Assembly (NCBI RefSeq): GCF_900454895.1
Contig: NZ_UGTA01000001.1
Span: 1,426,001-1,490,000, forward strand
Direction: 5' to 3'
Source: Phocoenobacter uteri
Lineage (GTDB): Bacteria; Pseudomonadota; Gammaproteobacteria; Enterobacterales; Pasteurellaceae
Length of the DNA: 64,000 bases
The position numbers were made by a program, and so were the translations under genes. Under the pieces are notes generated by a model. The model was not told where the DNA came from, did no database searches, and saw only the letters and a list, made by a program, of their open reading frames with translations. Within the stretch, counting starts at the first letter, position 1. Every line of letters begins with the position of its first letter. Shown in pieces: positions 16,112 to 25,207 of the stretch.

Positions 16112-17884
16112 ATGATGCGTTCTCATTATTGTGGGCAATTAAATGCAAGCCACGTTGGACAAAGTGTAACTTTAAGTGGTTGGGTACACCGTGTACGCAA
16201 CTTAGGACAATTTATTTTTGTACAAATTCGTGACCGTGAAGGCATTGTGCAAGTATTTTTTGATAAAGAAAATGAAGCACTTTTTAAACAAGCATCAAGT
16301 TTACGTAACGAAGCTTGTGTGAAAATTCAAGGCGATGTGATTGCTCGTGATGCAAGCCAAATCAATAAAGAAATGGCAACAGGTGAAATTGAAGTTTTAG
16401 TAAAAGACTTAGAAGTTTATAACAATGCTGATGTGTTACCGTTAGACTTCAACCAAAACAACAGTGAAGAACAGCGTTTAAAATTCCGTTATTTAGATTT
16501 ACGCCGTCCTGAAATCGCAGAGCGTTTCAAAGCTCGTGCAAAAATTACCAGCTTCGTGCGTCGTTTTATGGACGATAACGGTTTCTTAGATATTGAAACC
16601 CCAATGCTAACCAAAGCAACCCCTGAAGGTGCGCGTGATTATTTAGTACCAAGCCGTGTGCATAACGGTAAATTCTACGCACTTCCACAATCACCACAGC
16701 TTTTCAAACAGTTGTTGATGATGTCTGGTTTTGACCGTTATTACCAAATCGTAAAATGTTTCCGTGATGAAGATTTACGTGCGGATCGTCAGCCTGAATT
16801 TACCCAAATCGATGTGGAAACCAGCTTTATGACTGCCGAAGAAGTACGTGCAGTAATGGAAAAAATGATCCGTGGTTTATGGTTAGATCGTTTAAATGAG
16901 GATCTTGGCGATTTCCCAATTATGACCTTTGAAGAGGCAATGCGTCGTTACGGTTCAGATAAACCAGATTTACGTAACCCATTAGAATTAGTGGACGTAG
17001 CGGACTTAGTTAAAGACGTTGATTTCAAAGTATTCAGCGGTCCTGCAAACGATGAAGATGGTCGAGTTGCGGTACTTCGTGTACCAAATGGAGCAAATTT
17101 AACCCGCAAAAATATTGATGATTACACCAAATTTGTCGGCATTTACGGTGCAAAAGGTTTAGCTTGGGCAAAAGTAAATGACGTTGAAGCAGGACTTGAA
17201 GGCTTACAAAGCCCAGTCGCTAAATTCTTAAATGAAGATGTGGTTAAAGGCTTACTTGAAAGAACTAACGCACAAAATGGCGATATCATTTTCTTCGGTG
17301 CAGATAAAGCGAATGTCGTGACCGACGCAATGGGTGCATTACGCTTAAAAGTAGGACGTGATTTAGAATTAACCAAATTAGACGAATGGAAACCACTTTG
17401 GGTGATTGACTTCCCAATGTTTGAAAAAGATGATGAAGGCAACTGGTCAGCTATGCACCACCCATTCACTTCGCCACGCGATTTAACCGCAGAAGAGTTG
17501 ATGAAAGATCCAAAAGGTGCGGTAGCGAACGCGTATGATATGGTAATCAACGGTTACGAAGTGGGCGGCGGTTCAGTACGTATTTTCAGACCTGAAATGC
17601 AACAAGCGGTATTTAATCTGTTAGGTCTTTCAGAGCAAGATCAAAAAGAAAAATTTGGTTTCTTACTTGAAGCATTAAAATATGGTACACCACCACACGC
17701 AGGTTTAGCCTTTGGTTTAGACCGTTTAACAATGCTACTGACAGGCACAGAAAATATCCGTGATGTCATCGCATTCCCTAAAACAACCACAGCATCTTGT
17801 TTAATGACTGAAGCACCAAGCTTTGCAAATCCGCAGGCATTAGTGGAATTAGGCGTGAGCGTTAAAACAGAAGATAAAGAATAA
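16112..17884 (+). CDS. aspS: Aspartyl-tRNA synthetase
   Basis: Class II synthetase charging tRNA-Asp. The N-terminal OB-fold anticodon domain (about residues 1-105, GWVHRVRNLG and VQIRDREG) is followed by the catalytic core with motif 2 (FRDEDLRADRQPEFTQID), the bacterial GAD insertion domain, and motif 3 (GLAFGLDRL) near residue 535. The 590 residues match E. coli AspRS. AAAGGA lies before two adjacent ATGs; the first is better spaced. Single transcript ended by a strong terminator. Confidence 0.98.
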   Translation: MMRSHYCGQLNASHVGQSVTLSGWVHRVRNLGQFIFVQIRDREGIVQVFFDKENEALFKQASSLRNEACVKIQGDVIARDASQINKEMATGEIEVLVKDLEVYNNADVLPLDFNQNNSEEQRLKFRYLDLRRPEIAERFKARAKITSFVRRFMDDNGFLDIETPMLTKATPEGARDYLVPSRVHNGKFYALPQSPQLFKQLLMMSGFDRYYQIVKCFRDEDLRADRQPEFTQIDVETSFMTAEEVRAVMEKMIRGLWLDRLNEDLGDFPIMTFEEAMRRYGSDKPDLRNPLELVDVADLVKDVDFKVFSGPANDEDGRVAVLRVPNGANLTRKNIDDYTKFVGIYGAKGLAWAKVNDVEAGLEGLQSPVAKFLNEDVVKGLLERTNAQNGDIIFFGADKANVVTDAMGALRLKVGRDLELTKLDEWKPLWVIDFPMFEKDDEGNWSAMHHPFTSPRDLTAEELMKDPKGAVANAYDMVINGYEVGGGSVRIFRPEMQQAVFNLLGLSEQDQKEKFGFLLEALKYGTPPHAGLAFGLDRLTMLLTGTENIRDVIAFPKTTTASCLMTEAPSFANPQALVELGVSVKTEDKE

Positions 17885-17912
17885 AATTATTTCTTTTCTC
17901 TAATAGAAAACT

Positions 17913-17945
17913 AAAACGGCTATATTTCAAATATATAGCCGTTTT
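17913..17945 (+). terminator. Rho-independent terminator of aspS
   Basis: AAAACGGCTATAT and ATATAGCCGTTTT form a 13-bp stem with a seven-base loop and the right arm continues into seven T. Confidence 0.92.
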
Positions 17946-18054
17946 TTTATCGTAAATAAAATAATCACTGTTTACCAAAAACTAAGAAAATCCTCTATCC
18001 ATTTTTATTACTAATATATCCATAAACTCAGCAAGTATATTCTGCTTAAAGGAC

Positions 18055-18110
18055 AAAAGGTTAAAAGGTTAAAAGGTTAAAAGGTTAAAAGGTTAAAAGG
18101 TTAAAAGGTT
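18055..18110. repeat. Tandem repeat, seven copies of AAAAGGTT
   Basis: Seven uninterrupted perfect copies of the octamer AAAAGGTT run from 18055 to 18110. Such short tandem arrays change length by slipped-strand mispairing; in Pasteurellaceae they often cause phase variation. Here it is not inside a recognisable gene. It lies between converging aspS and rplT. Confidence 0.97.
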
Positions 18111-18489
18111 AAAAAATATTTTATAACTTCAATATTCTAAAATTTTATTTTTTATTCCAGTTTAAGCCATTATAACATCTCAATTTTGGCTTTATTTGAA
18201 TATATAAAATTACCTGCAATTTTATTTGCAGCGTGAAATATATGTACACTCAAATATTTTTTTGATAAGAAAGGAAGATTGATTTGAATTTATACGTCTA
18301 AAAATGCATTTATCGTTATGATGAGATTGAGCTACTCGCTTATTATAAGCTCCTATTATCCATTAAACTATTTCTTAGTCTAAATAATCATAAAATTACG
18401 TTTCTATAAAGAGGCAATAAACATAAATTCTTAACAGCAGAATATTAAAAAGTTTTGATAGGTATCTGTGAAAATGTTAGATATAAAAA

Positions 18490-18508
18490 AGGACGCTTAG
18501 AGCGTCCT
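18490..18508 (-). terminator. Rho-independent terminator of infC-rpmI-rplT
   Basis: AGGACGCT pairs with AGCGTCCT around a three-base loop and is followed on the minus strand by TTTTTTAT, 22 bp beyond the rplT stop. Confidence 0.9.
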
Positions 18509-18530
18509 ATTTTCAATTTAATCTAAACGA

Positions 18531-18884
18531 TTAAAGTGCTGATTTTGCTTTTTCAACTAAAGCAGCAAATGCTACTTTGTCAAATACTGCGATATCAGCA
18601 AGAATTTTACGGTCAATTTCAACAGACGCTTTTTTCAAGCCATTGATGAATTTGCTGTAAGATAAGCCATTTTGACGAGCCGCAGCGTTGATACGTGCAA
18701 TCCATAATTGACGGAATTGACGTTTACGTTGACGACGGTCACGGTAAGCATACTGACCAGCTTTAATTACTGCTTGGAACGCAACACGATATACACGTGA
18801 GCGTGCACCATAATAACCTTTAGCAGCCTTAAGAACTTTCTTATGGCGTGCTCTTGCAATAACACCACGTTTTACACGAGCCAT
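18531..18884 (-). CDS. rplT: Ribosomal protein L20
   Basis: Large-subunit protein needed early in 50S assembly. The highly basic 117-residue sequence starts [15 protein letters not shown] and has the conserved YGARSRVYR segment. In E. coli L20 represses rpmI-rplT translation by binding the rpmI leader; whether that holds here is inference. AGGAG precedes the ATG. Last gene of infC-rpmI-rplT, 54 bp after rpmI. Confidence 0.98.
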
Positions 18885-18938
18885 TATTAATCTCCTATTC
18901 TATAAATTAACTAAAAAAATAAATACTAAAACGAATGC

Positions 18939-19136
18939 TTATGCGTATGGTAAGCACGCTACTACTAAAACTTGGTCTGATTTTGCAACCATAGATTTAT
19001 GACGTAGATGACGTTTACGCTTAGTGCTTTTCTTAGTCAAAATATGACGTAAGTGAGATTGTTTACGTTTGAAACCGCCTGAGCCTGTTTTTTTGAAACG
19101 CTTAGCAGCACCACGTACAGTTTTAATTTTTGGCAT
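18939..19136 (-). CDS. rpmI: Ribosomal protein L35
   Basis: Small (65-residue), very basic 50S protein, recognised by MPKIKTVRGAAKRFKKTG at its start and the KRKRHLRHK stretch. GGAG precedes the ATG. Between infC and rplT, the standard order. The 148-bp gap upstream, after infC, contains a half uptake signal (AAGCGGTCATATTTTTA from about 19203) and a short AAGATTT/AAATCTT hairpin and is where an L20 autocontrol structure would be expected. Confidence 0.98.
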   Translation of the reverse strand: MPKIKTVRGAAKRFKKTGSGGFKRKQSHLRHILTKKSTKRKRHLRHKSMVAKSDQVLVVACLPYA

Positions 19137-19284
19137 TGTTTAATAACTCCGCATTGTTGTAAGGCATAAAACCTTTGGTTAATCACTAATAATTAGGCGA
19201 ATAAGCGGTCATATTTTTATAAGATTTTACAAAAAATTTGTGAAATCTTAATAAATTGAGCCACTAATTACTTGTTTGCACTAA

Positions 19285-19824
19285 TTATTTCTTCTTAGGA
19301 GCAAGCACCATAATGATTTGACGTGCTTCAAGTTTACCCGGTGCAGATTCTACAACGGCTAACTCTGCTGTATCCGCTTTAACACGTTCTAGCATTTCAC
19401 GTCCAATCTCTTGGTGAGCCATTTCACGACCACGGAAACGGATCGTTACTTTAACTTTGTCTCCATCTTCTAAAAAGCGAATCAGGTTGCGTAGTTTTAC
19501 CTGATAGTCGCCCACATCAGTACCTGGACGGAATTTTACTTCCTTCACTTGTACGACTTTCTGTTTTTTCTTCTGCTCTTTTGCTGATTTTGTTTTTTCG
19601 TAAATAAATTTACCATAGTTCATAACACGGCACACAGGTGGTTCGGCATTTGGACTAATTTCAACAAGATCCATTGAGGCTTCTTCTGCCACACTTAAAG
19701 CTTCTTGAATTGATACAATACCCATTTGTTCACCGTCGTGATTCGTTAAACGAACTTCTTTTACACGAATTTCATCATTGATTCGATGAGCACGATTTGT
19801 CTGAATGCGTTTTACTGGTTTGAT
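19285..19824 (-). CDS. infC: Translation initiation factor IF-3, AUC start codon
   Basis: Binds the 30S subunit, prevents 50S joining and rejects non-standard start codons. The reading frame open from the first ATG (19725) would give only 146 residues and lack the first part of the N-domain. Extending upstream in frame gives KPVKRIQTNRAHRINDEIR, which lines up residue for residue with E. coli IF-3 (KGGKRVQTARPNRINGEIR); the codon aligned with the E. coli AUU start is ATC at 19824-19822. AGAGGAA lies eight to nine bases before it. The full product is 179 residues, against 180 in E. coli. The rare start is the basis of IF-3 autoregulation in E. coli. Confidence 0.93.
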   Translation of the reverse strand: MKPVKRIQTNRAHRINDEIRVKEVRLTNHDGEQMGIVSIQEALSVAEEASMDLVEISPNAEPPVCRVMNYGKFIYEKTKSAKEQKKKQKVVQVKEVKFRPGTDVGDYQVKLRNLIRFLEDGDKVKVTIRFRGREMAHQEIGREMLERVKADTAELAVVESAPGKLEARQIIMVLAPKKK

Positions 19825-20193
19825 AGTTTTATTCCTCTAATAAATTAAACAAAATCATTTCTTTATGCTGGGCAGAAGAAATGAATCTTTTCGCTTTTGT
19901 TTCCCTAATTATCTCTGTGAGTAATTTAGGATACAAAATAAACTTGCTGATTTTAAAAGATTTCAGATTATTATGCAATAGCTGGTTTACCTAGATACCA
20001 AAAGATTTTTTATTTTCCCATTTGTGCATATATTTTCGACATCACCTCAATTTAATATAAAAACGAAATATATTTGCGATCAGCTAGCATAAACACCATT
20101 TTTACTGTAAACTGTGATCCCGTCCTAATGGTTTATTACCATTCTGAAATTAAGACTTCCAAACTAAAAAATCAAACAGACAAGGCAAATAAA
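19825..20193. other. Divergent infC/pyrG control region
   Basis: These 369 bases carry the leaders of both genes. On the infC side a hairpin ATTTCTT/AAGAAAT (19857-19882) lies in the leader; on the pyrG side a small AATGGT/ACCATT hairpin is at 20127-20143. Promoters are not clear enough to place. No gene seen; an in-frame extension of pyrG to 20074 lacks a ribosome-binding site. Confidence 0.45.
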
Positions 20194-21831
20194 ATGACAA
20201 CAAATTATATTTTTGTAACGGGTGGCGTTGTGTCATCTTTGGGTAAAGGGATCGCCGCAGCCTCTCTTGCCGCAATTCTTGAAGCTCGTGGTTTAAATGT
20301 AACCATTATGAAGCTTGACCCTTATATCAACGTTGACCCAGGTACAATGAGCCCAACTCAACACGGTGAAGTTTTTGTAACGAAGGACGGTGCAGAAACC
20401 GATTTAGACTTAGGTCACTATGAGCGTTTCATTCGTAATAAAATGACCCAAGCAAACAACTTTACAAGCGGTCGTATTTACTCTGACGTTTTACGCAAAG
20501 AGCGTCGTGGCGACTACTTAGGTGCGACGATTCAGGTTATCCCACATATCACTAATGAAATCAAAGATCGTGTGATTGCAGGCGGTAAAGGCTATGACGT
20601 GGTGATCGTTGAAGTAGGTGGAACAGTAGGTGATATCGAATCGTTACCATTCTTAGAAGCATTACGCCAATTAGCCGTTGATGTGGGGCGTGAAAACACC
20701 TTATTTATGCATTTAACTTTAGTACCTTATATTCCAACAGCTGGCGAAGTGAAAACCAAACCAACACAGCACTCTGTAAAAGAAATGCTTTCTATTGGTA
20801 TTCAGCCGGATGTGTTGATTTGCCGTTCAGATCGTGCATTACCAAGCAATGAAAAATCAAAAATTGCGTTGTTCTGTAACGTGCCTGAAAAAGCGGTAAT
20901 TTCATTAAAAGATGTAAATTCAATTTACCAAATCCCTGCATTATTAAAATCGCAAGGTCTAGATCAATTTGTGTGTGACCGCTTTAGATTTAACTGCCCA
21001 GAAGCCGATTTATCTGAATGGGAACAAGTGTTATATCAACAATCAAACCCAACGGGCGAAGTCACCATCGGTATGGTAGGTAAATATATTGAATTGCCTG
21101 ATGCTTATAAATCAGTGAATGAAGCCTTAAAACACGGCGGTTTGAAAAATCGTTTAACCGTAAATATCAAATATATTGATTCACAAGATGTTGAAAGCAA
21201 AGGAACTGGCGTTTTAGCTGGATTAGACGCAATTTTAGTGCCTGGTGGATTTGGCTATCGTGGTATTGAAGGAAAAATCTTAACTGCTAAATATGCACGT
21301 GAAAACAAAATTCCTTACTTAGGCATCTGTTTAGGTATGCAAATTGCGTTAATCGAATATGCTCGTAACGTAGCTGGATTAACCGAAGCAAGTTCAAGCG
21401 AATTCGATAAAGACTGTGCTCAACCTGTGGTTGGTTTAATTACTGAATGGCAAGATGCGGACGGTAACGTTGAACAACGTACGGACAAATCAGACTTAGG
21501 TGGAACAATGCGTTTAGGCGAACAAGCTTGTCACTTAGTGGAAGGTAGCTTGGCTCGTGAACTTTATGGTGCAGAAACCATTTTTGAGCGTCACCGCCAC
21601 CGTTATGAAGTAAATAACAACTTACTTCCACAAATTGAAAAAGCAGGCTTGAAAGTGACTGGTTTATCGGCGGATCGTAAGTTAGTGGAAATTATTGAAG
21701 TACCAAACCACCCTTGGTTTGTAGCAGCTCAGTTCCACCCTGAATTTACCTCAACTCCTCGTGATGGACACCCATTATTTGCAGGCTTTATTAAAGCGGC
21801 AAAAGAGTATCAAGATAGAAACTTAAAATAA
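20194..21831 (+). CDS. pyrG: CTP synthase PyrG
   Basis: Makes CTP from UTP, ATP and glutamine. The N-terminal amidoligase domain starts FVTGGVVSSLGKGI with its P-loop; the C-terminal class I glutaminase domain has the catalytic cysteine C379 in LGICLGMQ and the His-Glu pair in QFHPEF. The 545 residues equal E. coli PyrG. The start is ATG 20194 (MTTNYIFVTGG) after AAGG; a longer in-frame reading adds 40 residues not found in the family. Usually eno follows in enterobacteria; here a chorismate mutase gene converges instead. Confidence 0.98.
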   Translation: MTTNYIFVTGGVVSSLGKGIAAASLAAILEARGLNVTIMKLDPYINVDPGTMSPTQHGEVFVTKDGAETDLDLGHYERFIRNKMTQANNFTSGRIYSDVLRKERRGDYLGATIQVIPHITNEIKDRVIAGGKGYDVVIVEVGGTVGDIESLPFLEALRQLAVDVGRENTLFMHLTLVPYIPTAGEVKTKPTQHSVKEMLSIGIQPDVLICRSDRALPSNEKSKIALFCNVPEKAVISLKDVNSIYQIPALLKSQGLDQFVCDRFRFNCPEADLSEWEQVLYQQSNPTGEVTIGMVGKYIELPDAYKSVNEALKHGGLKNRLTVNIKYIDSQDVESKGTGVLAGLDAILVPGGFGYRGIEGKILTAKYARENKIPYLGICLGMQIALIEYARNVAGLTEASSSEFDKDCAQPVVGLITEWQDADGNVEQRTDKSDLGGTMRLGEQACHLVEGSLARELYGAETIFERHRHRYEVNNNLLPQIEKAGLKVTGLSADRKLVEIIEVPNHPWFVAAQFHPEFTSTPRDGHPLFAGFIKAAKEYQDRNLK

Positions 21832-21837
21832 AAAACA

Positions 21838-21859
21838 AAGGGAGCATTTATGCTCCCTT
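21838..21859. terminator. Hairpin terminator after pyrG
   Basis: AAGGGAGCAT pairs with ATGCTCCCTT around a two-base centre, seven bases after the pyrG stop. The following T run is interrupted (ATCATTTCTAT). On the minus strand it is followed by TGTTTTTT, so it can also serve the converging chorismate mutase gene. Confidence 0.75.
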
Positions 21860-21880
21860 ATCATTTCTATAAACCCTATC

Positions 21881-22156
21881 CTAACAACGCTTCTGAATAC
21901 TCAAAGACTCTGCCATAATTCGTTTAAACATCTGAGTAATGTATTCTGGCTCAAGCAACAATTCTTGCTCCTTTGCATATCGAACAAGATAATCAAGCAA
22001 TTCTTGTTCACGCTTCACATCTCGTAATGGAAGATTTTTATCTTTCTTAATCTTCGCTATTTGAAGCACAATTTGCTGTCGTTGAGCCAACAATTGCAAT
22101 ATTTCACAATCAATTTGGTTAATATTAGCTCGAACCTCTGATAGGTCTGAAAACAT
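21881..22156 (-). CDS. Stand-alone chorismate mutase (AroQ class)
   Basis: Converts chorismate to prephenate for phenylalanine and tyrosine synthesis. The 91-residue all-helical protein is only the mutase domain, without the prephenate dehydratase or dehydrogenase domain it is fused to in PheA and TyrA. All eight active-site residues of E. coli PheA mutase line up: R9, R26, K37, D46, R49, E50, S84 and Q88. AGGA precedes the ATG. No signal peptide, so cytoplasmic. It lies 64 bp downstream of ettA in the same direction. A chorismate-family lyase activity cannot be excluded, but the conserved residues favour mutase. Confidence 0.85.
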   Translation of the reverse strand: MFSDLSEVRANINQIDCEILQLLAQRQQIVLQIAKIKKDKNLPLRDVKREQELLDYLVRYAKEQELLLEPEYITQMFKRIMAESLSIQKRC

Positions 22157-22220
22157 AGTTATTCCTAATAAAATTAAATATTCCTTCTTTTGAGTATTCC
22201 CAAAGAAGGAATAAATTCAA

Positions 22221-23891
22221 TTACTTCGCGATACGTTTATATTTAATACGACTTGGCTCAACAGCAGCAGCTCCAAAAGTTTTCTTTTTCCACTCTTCGT
22301 AGTCTGAGAAGTTACCTTCGTAAAACGTTACTTTACCTTCATCGCCGTAATCTAAAATATGGGTCGCAATACGGTCTAAGAACCAACGGTCATGGGAAAT
22401 TACCATTGCACAACCTGGGAATTCTAAGATCGCATTTTCTAATGCACGTAATGTTTCTACATCAAGATCATTGGTTGGCTCATCGAGTAACAGCACATTT
22501 CCGCCCACTTGCAATAATTTTGCTAAATGTAAACGTCCACGCTCCCCGCCTGAAAGTTCGCCAACACGTTTTTGTTGATCCACACCTTTAAAGTTAAAGC
22601 GTCCAACATAAGCACGGCTTGGAATTTCAAAGTTACCGATCGTTAAAATATCTTGTCCGTTAGAAATTTCTTCCCATACCGTTTTGCTGTCGTCCATTTC
22701 ATCACGGAACTGATCCACAGAGGCTAATACAACCGTTTCACCTAAGGTTACTGAGCCACTGTCTGCTTGCTCTTTTCCTGAAAGCATTTTAAATAATGTA
22801 GATTTACCCGCACCATTCGCACCGATAATCCCCACAATCGCCCCTTTTGGAATTGAGAAAGATAAATCATCAATTAAAGTACGATCGCCATAAGATTTAG
22901 TTAATTTTTGCACTTCAATTACTTTATCCCCTAAACGTGGACCAGGTGGAATAAAGAGTTCATTGGTTTCGTTACGTTTTTGGTATTCGCTTGATGTTAA
23001 TTCATCAAAACGTGCCATACGTGCTTTTGATTTTGCTTGGCGACCTTTTGGATTTTGACGTACCCATTCAAGCTCTTTTTCAATGGATTTTTGACGTGCA
23101 TTTTCCGTTGCTTGCTCTTGGGCTAATCGTTTTTCTTTTTGCTCTAACCACGTTGAATAGTTACCTTCCCAAGGAATACCTTCGCCTCGGTCAAGCTCTA
23201 AAATCCAACCCGCAACGTTATCTAAGAAATAACGGTCATGGGTAATTGCCACAACTGTGCCTTCATAATCGTGTAAGAAACGCTCTAACCACGCCACAGA
23301 TTCTGCATCTAAGTGGTTGGTTGGTTCGTCTAACAATAACATATCAGGTTTTTCTAACAATAAACGGCAAAGTGCCACACGGCGACGTTCCCCACCCGAT
23401 AAATTACCAATTTTTGCATTCCATTCTGGTAAACGTAATGCATCTGCCGCACGCTCTAATTGATTTTGTAAATTGTGTCCATCGTGTGCTTGAATGATTG
23501 CTTCTAATTTACCTTGCTCTGTCGCTAATTTATCAAAATCAGCATCAGGATCAGCATAAAGTGCGTAAACCTCATCTAAACGAGTTAACGCTTCTTTTAC
23601 TTCTGCAACGGCTTCCTCAACCGCTTCTTGCACGGTTTGCTCAGGATCTAATTTAGGTTCTTGTGGCAAATAACCAATTTTAATGCCAGGTTGTGGACGA
23701 GCTTCACCTTCAAACTCTTTATCAATACCCGCCATAATGCGTAATAAAGTTGATTTACCCGCACCGTTTAAACCTAACACCCCAATTTTTGCACCAGGGA
23801 AAAAGCTTAATGAAATATCTTTTAAAATCTGACGCTTAGGTGGAACAATTTTGCCCACTCTGTGCATCGTATAAACAAATTGTGATGACAT
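22221..23891 (-). CDS. ettA: Energy-dependent translational throttle protein EttA
   Basis: ABC-F ATPase that binds the ribosomal E site and gates early elongation according to the ATP/ADP ratio. Two ATPase domains are visible: Walker A GLNGAGKST near residue 40 with LSGGERRRVALCRLLL, and GANGAGKST near residue 358 with LSGGERGRLHLAKLL. The linker between them carries the GRQAKSKARMARF tRNA-interaction motif typical of EttA. No membrane segments, so not a transporter. The 556 residues match E. coli EttA (555). AAGGA precedes the ATG. Confidence 0.96.
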   Translation of the reverse strand: MSSQFVYTMHRVGKIVPPKRQILKDISLSFFPGAKIGVLGLNGAGKSTLLRIMAGIDKEFEGEARPQPGIKIGYLPQEPKLDPEQTVQEAVEEAVAEVKEALTRLDEVYALYADPDADFDKLATEQGKLEAIIQAHDGHNLQNQLERAADALRLPEWNAKIGNLSGGERRRVALCRLLLEKPDMLLLDEPTNHLDAESVAWLERFLHDYEGTVVAITHDRYFLDNVAGWILELDRGEGIPWEGNYSTWLEQKEKRLAQEQATENARQKSIEKELEWVRQNPKGRQAKSKARMARFDELTSSEYQKRNETNELFIPPGPRLGDKVIEVQKLTKSYGDRTLIDDLSFSIPKGAIVGIIGANGAGKSTLFKMLSGKEQADSGSVTLGETVVLASVDQFRDEMDDSKTVWEEISNGQDILTIGNFEIPSRAYVGRFNFKGVDQQKRVGELSGGERGRLHLAKLLQVGGNVLLLDEPTNDLDVETLRALENAILEFPGCAMVISHDRWFLDRIATHILDYGDEGKVTFYEGNFSDYEEWKKKTFGAAAVEPSRIKYKRIAK

Positions 23892-23965
23892 TATTTATCC
23901 TTTCTTTATGTATTAAAAATTTGAGAGATAGTTTACTTGAAAACGAGAGAAAAATACAGAAAAGC

Positions 23966-24020
23966 AAGCGGTAAGATTTTTTTAAGAATTTGCAAATTTT
24001 TTGAAAAAATCTTACCGCTT
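23966..24020. repeat. Uptake-signal palindrome (TAAGA subtype, 55 bp)
   Basis: AAGCGGTAAGATTTTTT and AAAAAATCTTACCGCTT arms flank TTTGCAAA. One base longer than the other full copies. The flanking bases extend pairing by one more C-G pair. Confidence 0.85.
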
Positions 24021-24220
24021 GTTATAAAAAATATTACAGTTTGAAGCTTGATCGCCAAAATTATTTTAATCTCAGAGCAACTACTTCACCCATCTCATTG
24101 CTCATAAAATTAAAAATAAATGAAATATCTATAAAGCCAATAAAATCAATTTGTTGTCAGCGAGAAATTCTATTTTAGCCTTACTGTTGGTAAATTTAAG
24201 GTTATGTAAAACCATAAAAG

Positions 24221-24274
24221 AAGCGGTCATATTTTTTTGGAAATTTGCAAATTCCTTAAAAAATATAACCGCTT
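24221..24274. repeat. 54-bp uptake-signal palindrome (TCATA subtype), dppC terminator
   Basis: AAGCGGTCATATTTTTT and AAAAAATATAACCGCTT arms with central TTTGCAAA at positions 24-31. It lies 22 bp beyond the dppC stop codon. Confidence 0.85.
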
Positions 24275-24296
24275 GTCTTTAATAAAAAATCGCTAC

Positions 24297-25190
24297 TTAT
24301 TTTAATCTTGGATCAAGTGCATCACGCAAGCCGTCACCCATTAAGTTAAAAGCAAGTACCAATAATAGAATTGCAATACCGGGAATGGTCACAAGCCAGT
24401 TAGCTGATTGCATAAAACCACGCGATTCTGCCAGCATTGTACCAAGTTCAGGAGTCGGAGGCTGAGCCCCAATGCCTAAGAAGCCAAGTGCGGCCAATTC
24501 TAAAATGGCGTTTGAAATGCCCATTGTCATTTGCACGATAAGAGGAGCAAGGCAGTTCGGTAGAATAATGACAAACATTAAACGTAAAATGCTCACGCCA
24601 GTGACCTTAGAGGCGGTCACATAATCGCGTGTTTTTTCACTGATCACTGAGGCTCTGGTTAAACGCACATAACTTGGTATGGAGACGACAGCAATCGCAA
24701 TTGCTGCGTTAAACAGGGATGGACCTAAAATCGTTACCACACCAATGGTTAATAATAAACCCGGAATCGCAAGCATTATATCGACTAATCGCATAATCGT
24801 CGCATCCAGAATACCGCCGTAAAATCCCGCTAATAGCCCGAATAATATGCCTAAAAAACAAGAAAGTAAGACGATAAATAACCCGATGAAAACCGATAAT
24901 CTTGCACCATAAATGATGCGTGACAGAATATCACGCCCAATATCATCGGTACCTAAAATATATGCCCAATCTCCGCCTTCTAAGAAAGCGGGCGGTAGTA
25001 ATAAGGCACTGCGGTTTTGCTCAATCGGATCATAAGGTGCGACGAAGTGAGCAAACACGCACACGAAAAAAACCAACGCAATAAAGCTAAATCCGATGAC
25101 CGCCCCTCTATTCTTACTAAAATTACGCCAAAATTCACTCAATAGCGATCTTGCTGGGGGTAAAGTGTTATCAATAGTTGTACTAGACAT
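24297..25190 (-). CDS. dppC: Dipeptide ABC permease DppC
   Basis: Second inner-membrane permease subunit of the dipeptide importer. The 297-residue protein has the N-terminal OppC-type segment (about residues 20-45), six membrane spans in all and the EAA loop (ELAALGFLGIGAQPPTPELG) that contacts the ATPases. GGAG precedes the ATG. It follows dppB by 17 bp. No dppD or dppF ATPase gene follows; the next gene, 405 bp on, is ettA. Confidence 0.93.
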   Translation of the reverse strand: MSSTTIDNTLPPARSLLSEFWRNFSKNRGAVIGFSFIALVFFVCVFAHFVAPYDPIEQNRSALLLPPAFLEGGDWAYILGTDDIGRDILSRIIYGARLSVFIGLFIVLLSCFLGILFGLLAGFYGGILDATIMRLVDIMLAIPGLLLTIGVVTILGPSLFNAAIAIAVVSIPSYVRLTRASVISEKTRDYVTASKVTGVSILRLMFVIILPNCLAPLIVQMTMGISNAILELAALGFLGIGAQPPTPELGTMLAESRGFMQSANWLVTIPGIAILLLVLAFNLMGDGLRDALDPRLK

Positions 25191-25207
25191 TTTTTCTCCA
25201 ACTCACA

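Larger units (their letters stand above)
17885..18530. other. Long intergenic region between aspS and rplT
   Basis: These 646 bases hold the aspS terminator, the 8-bp tandem repeat, the rplT terminator and about 370 bp of AT-rich DNA in which I find no convincing gene. A 35-codon open stretch at 18302-18409 has no start or ribosome-binding site. The region could be the remains of a lost gene. Confidence 0.5.
23892..24296. other. Intergenic region between dppC and ettA with two palindromes
   Basis: The 405 bases carry two complete uptake-signal palindromes of different subtype (23966-24020 and 24221-24274), with about 200 bp between them in which I find no gene or clear signal. The palindromes probably terminate the dpp transcript. 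Confidence 0.55.

Noticed and set aside
18302..18409. Small gene after the octamer repeat
   Set aside because: About 35 open codons with no start codon, ribosome-binding site or recognisable sequence; most likely chance or debris.
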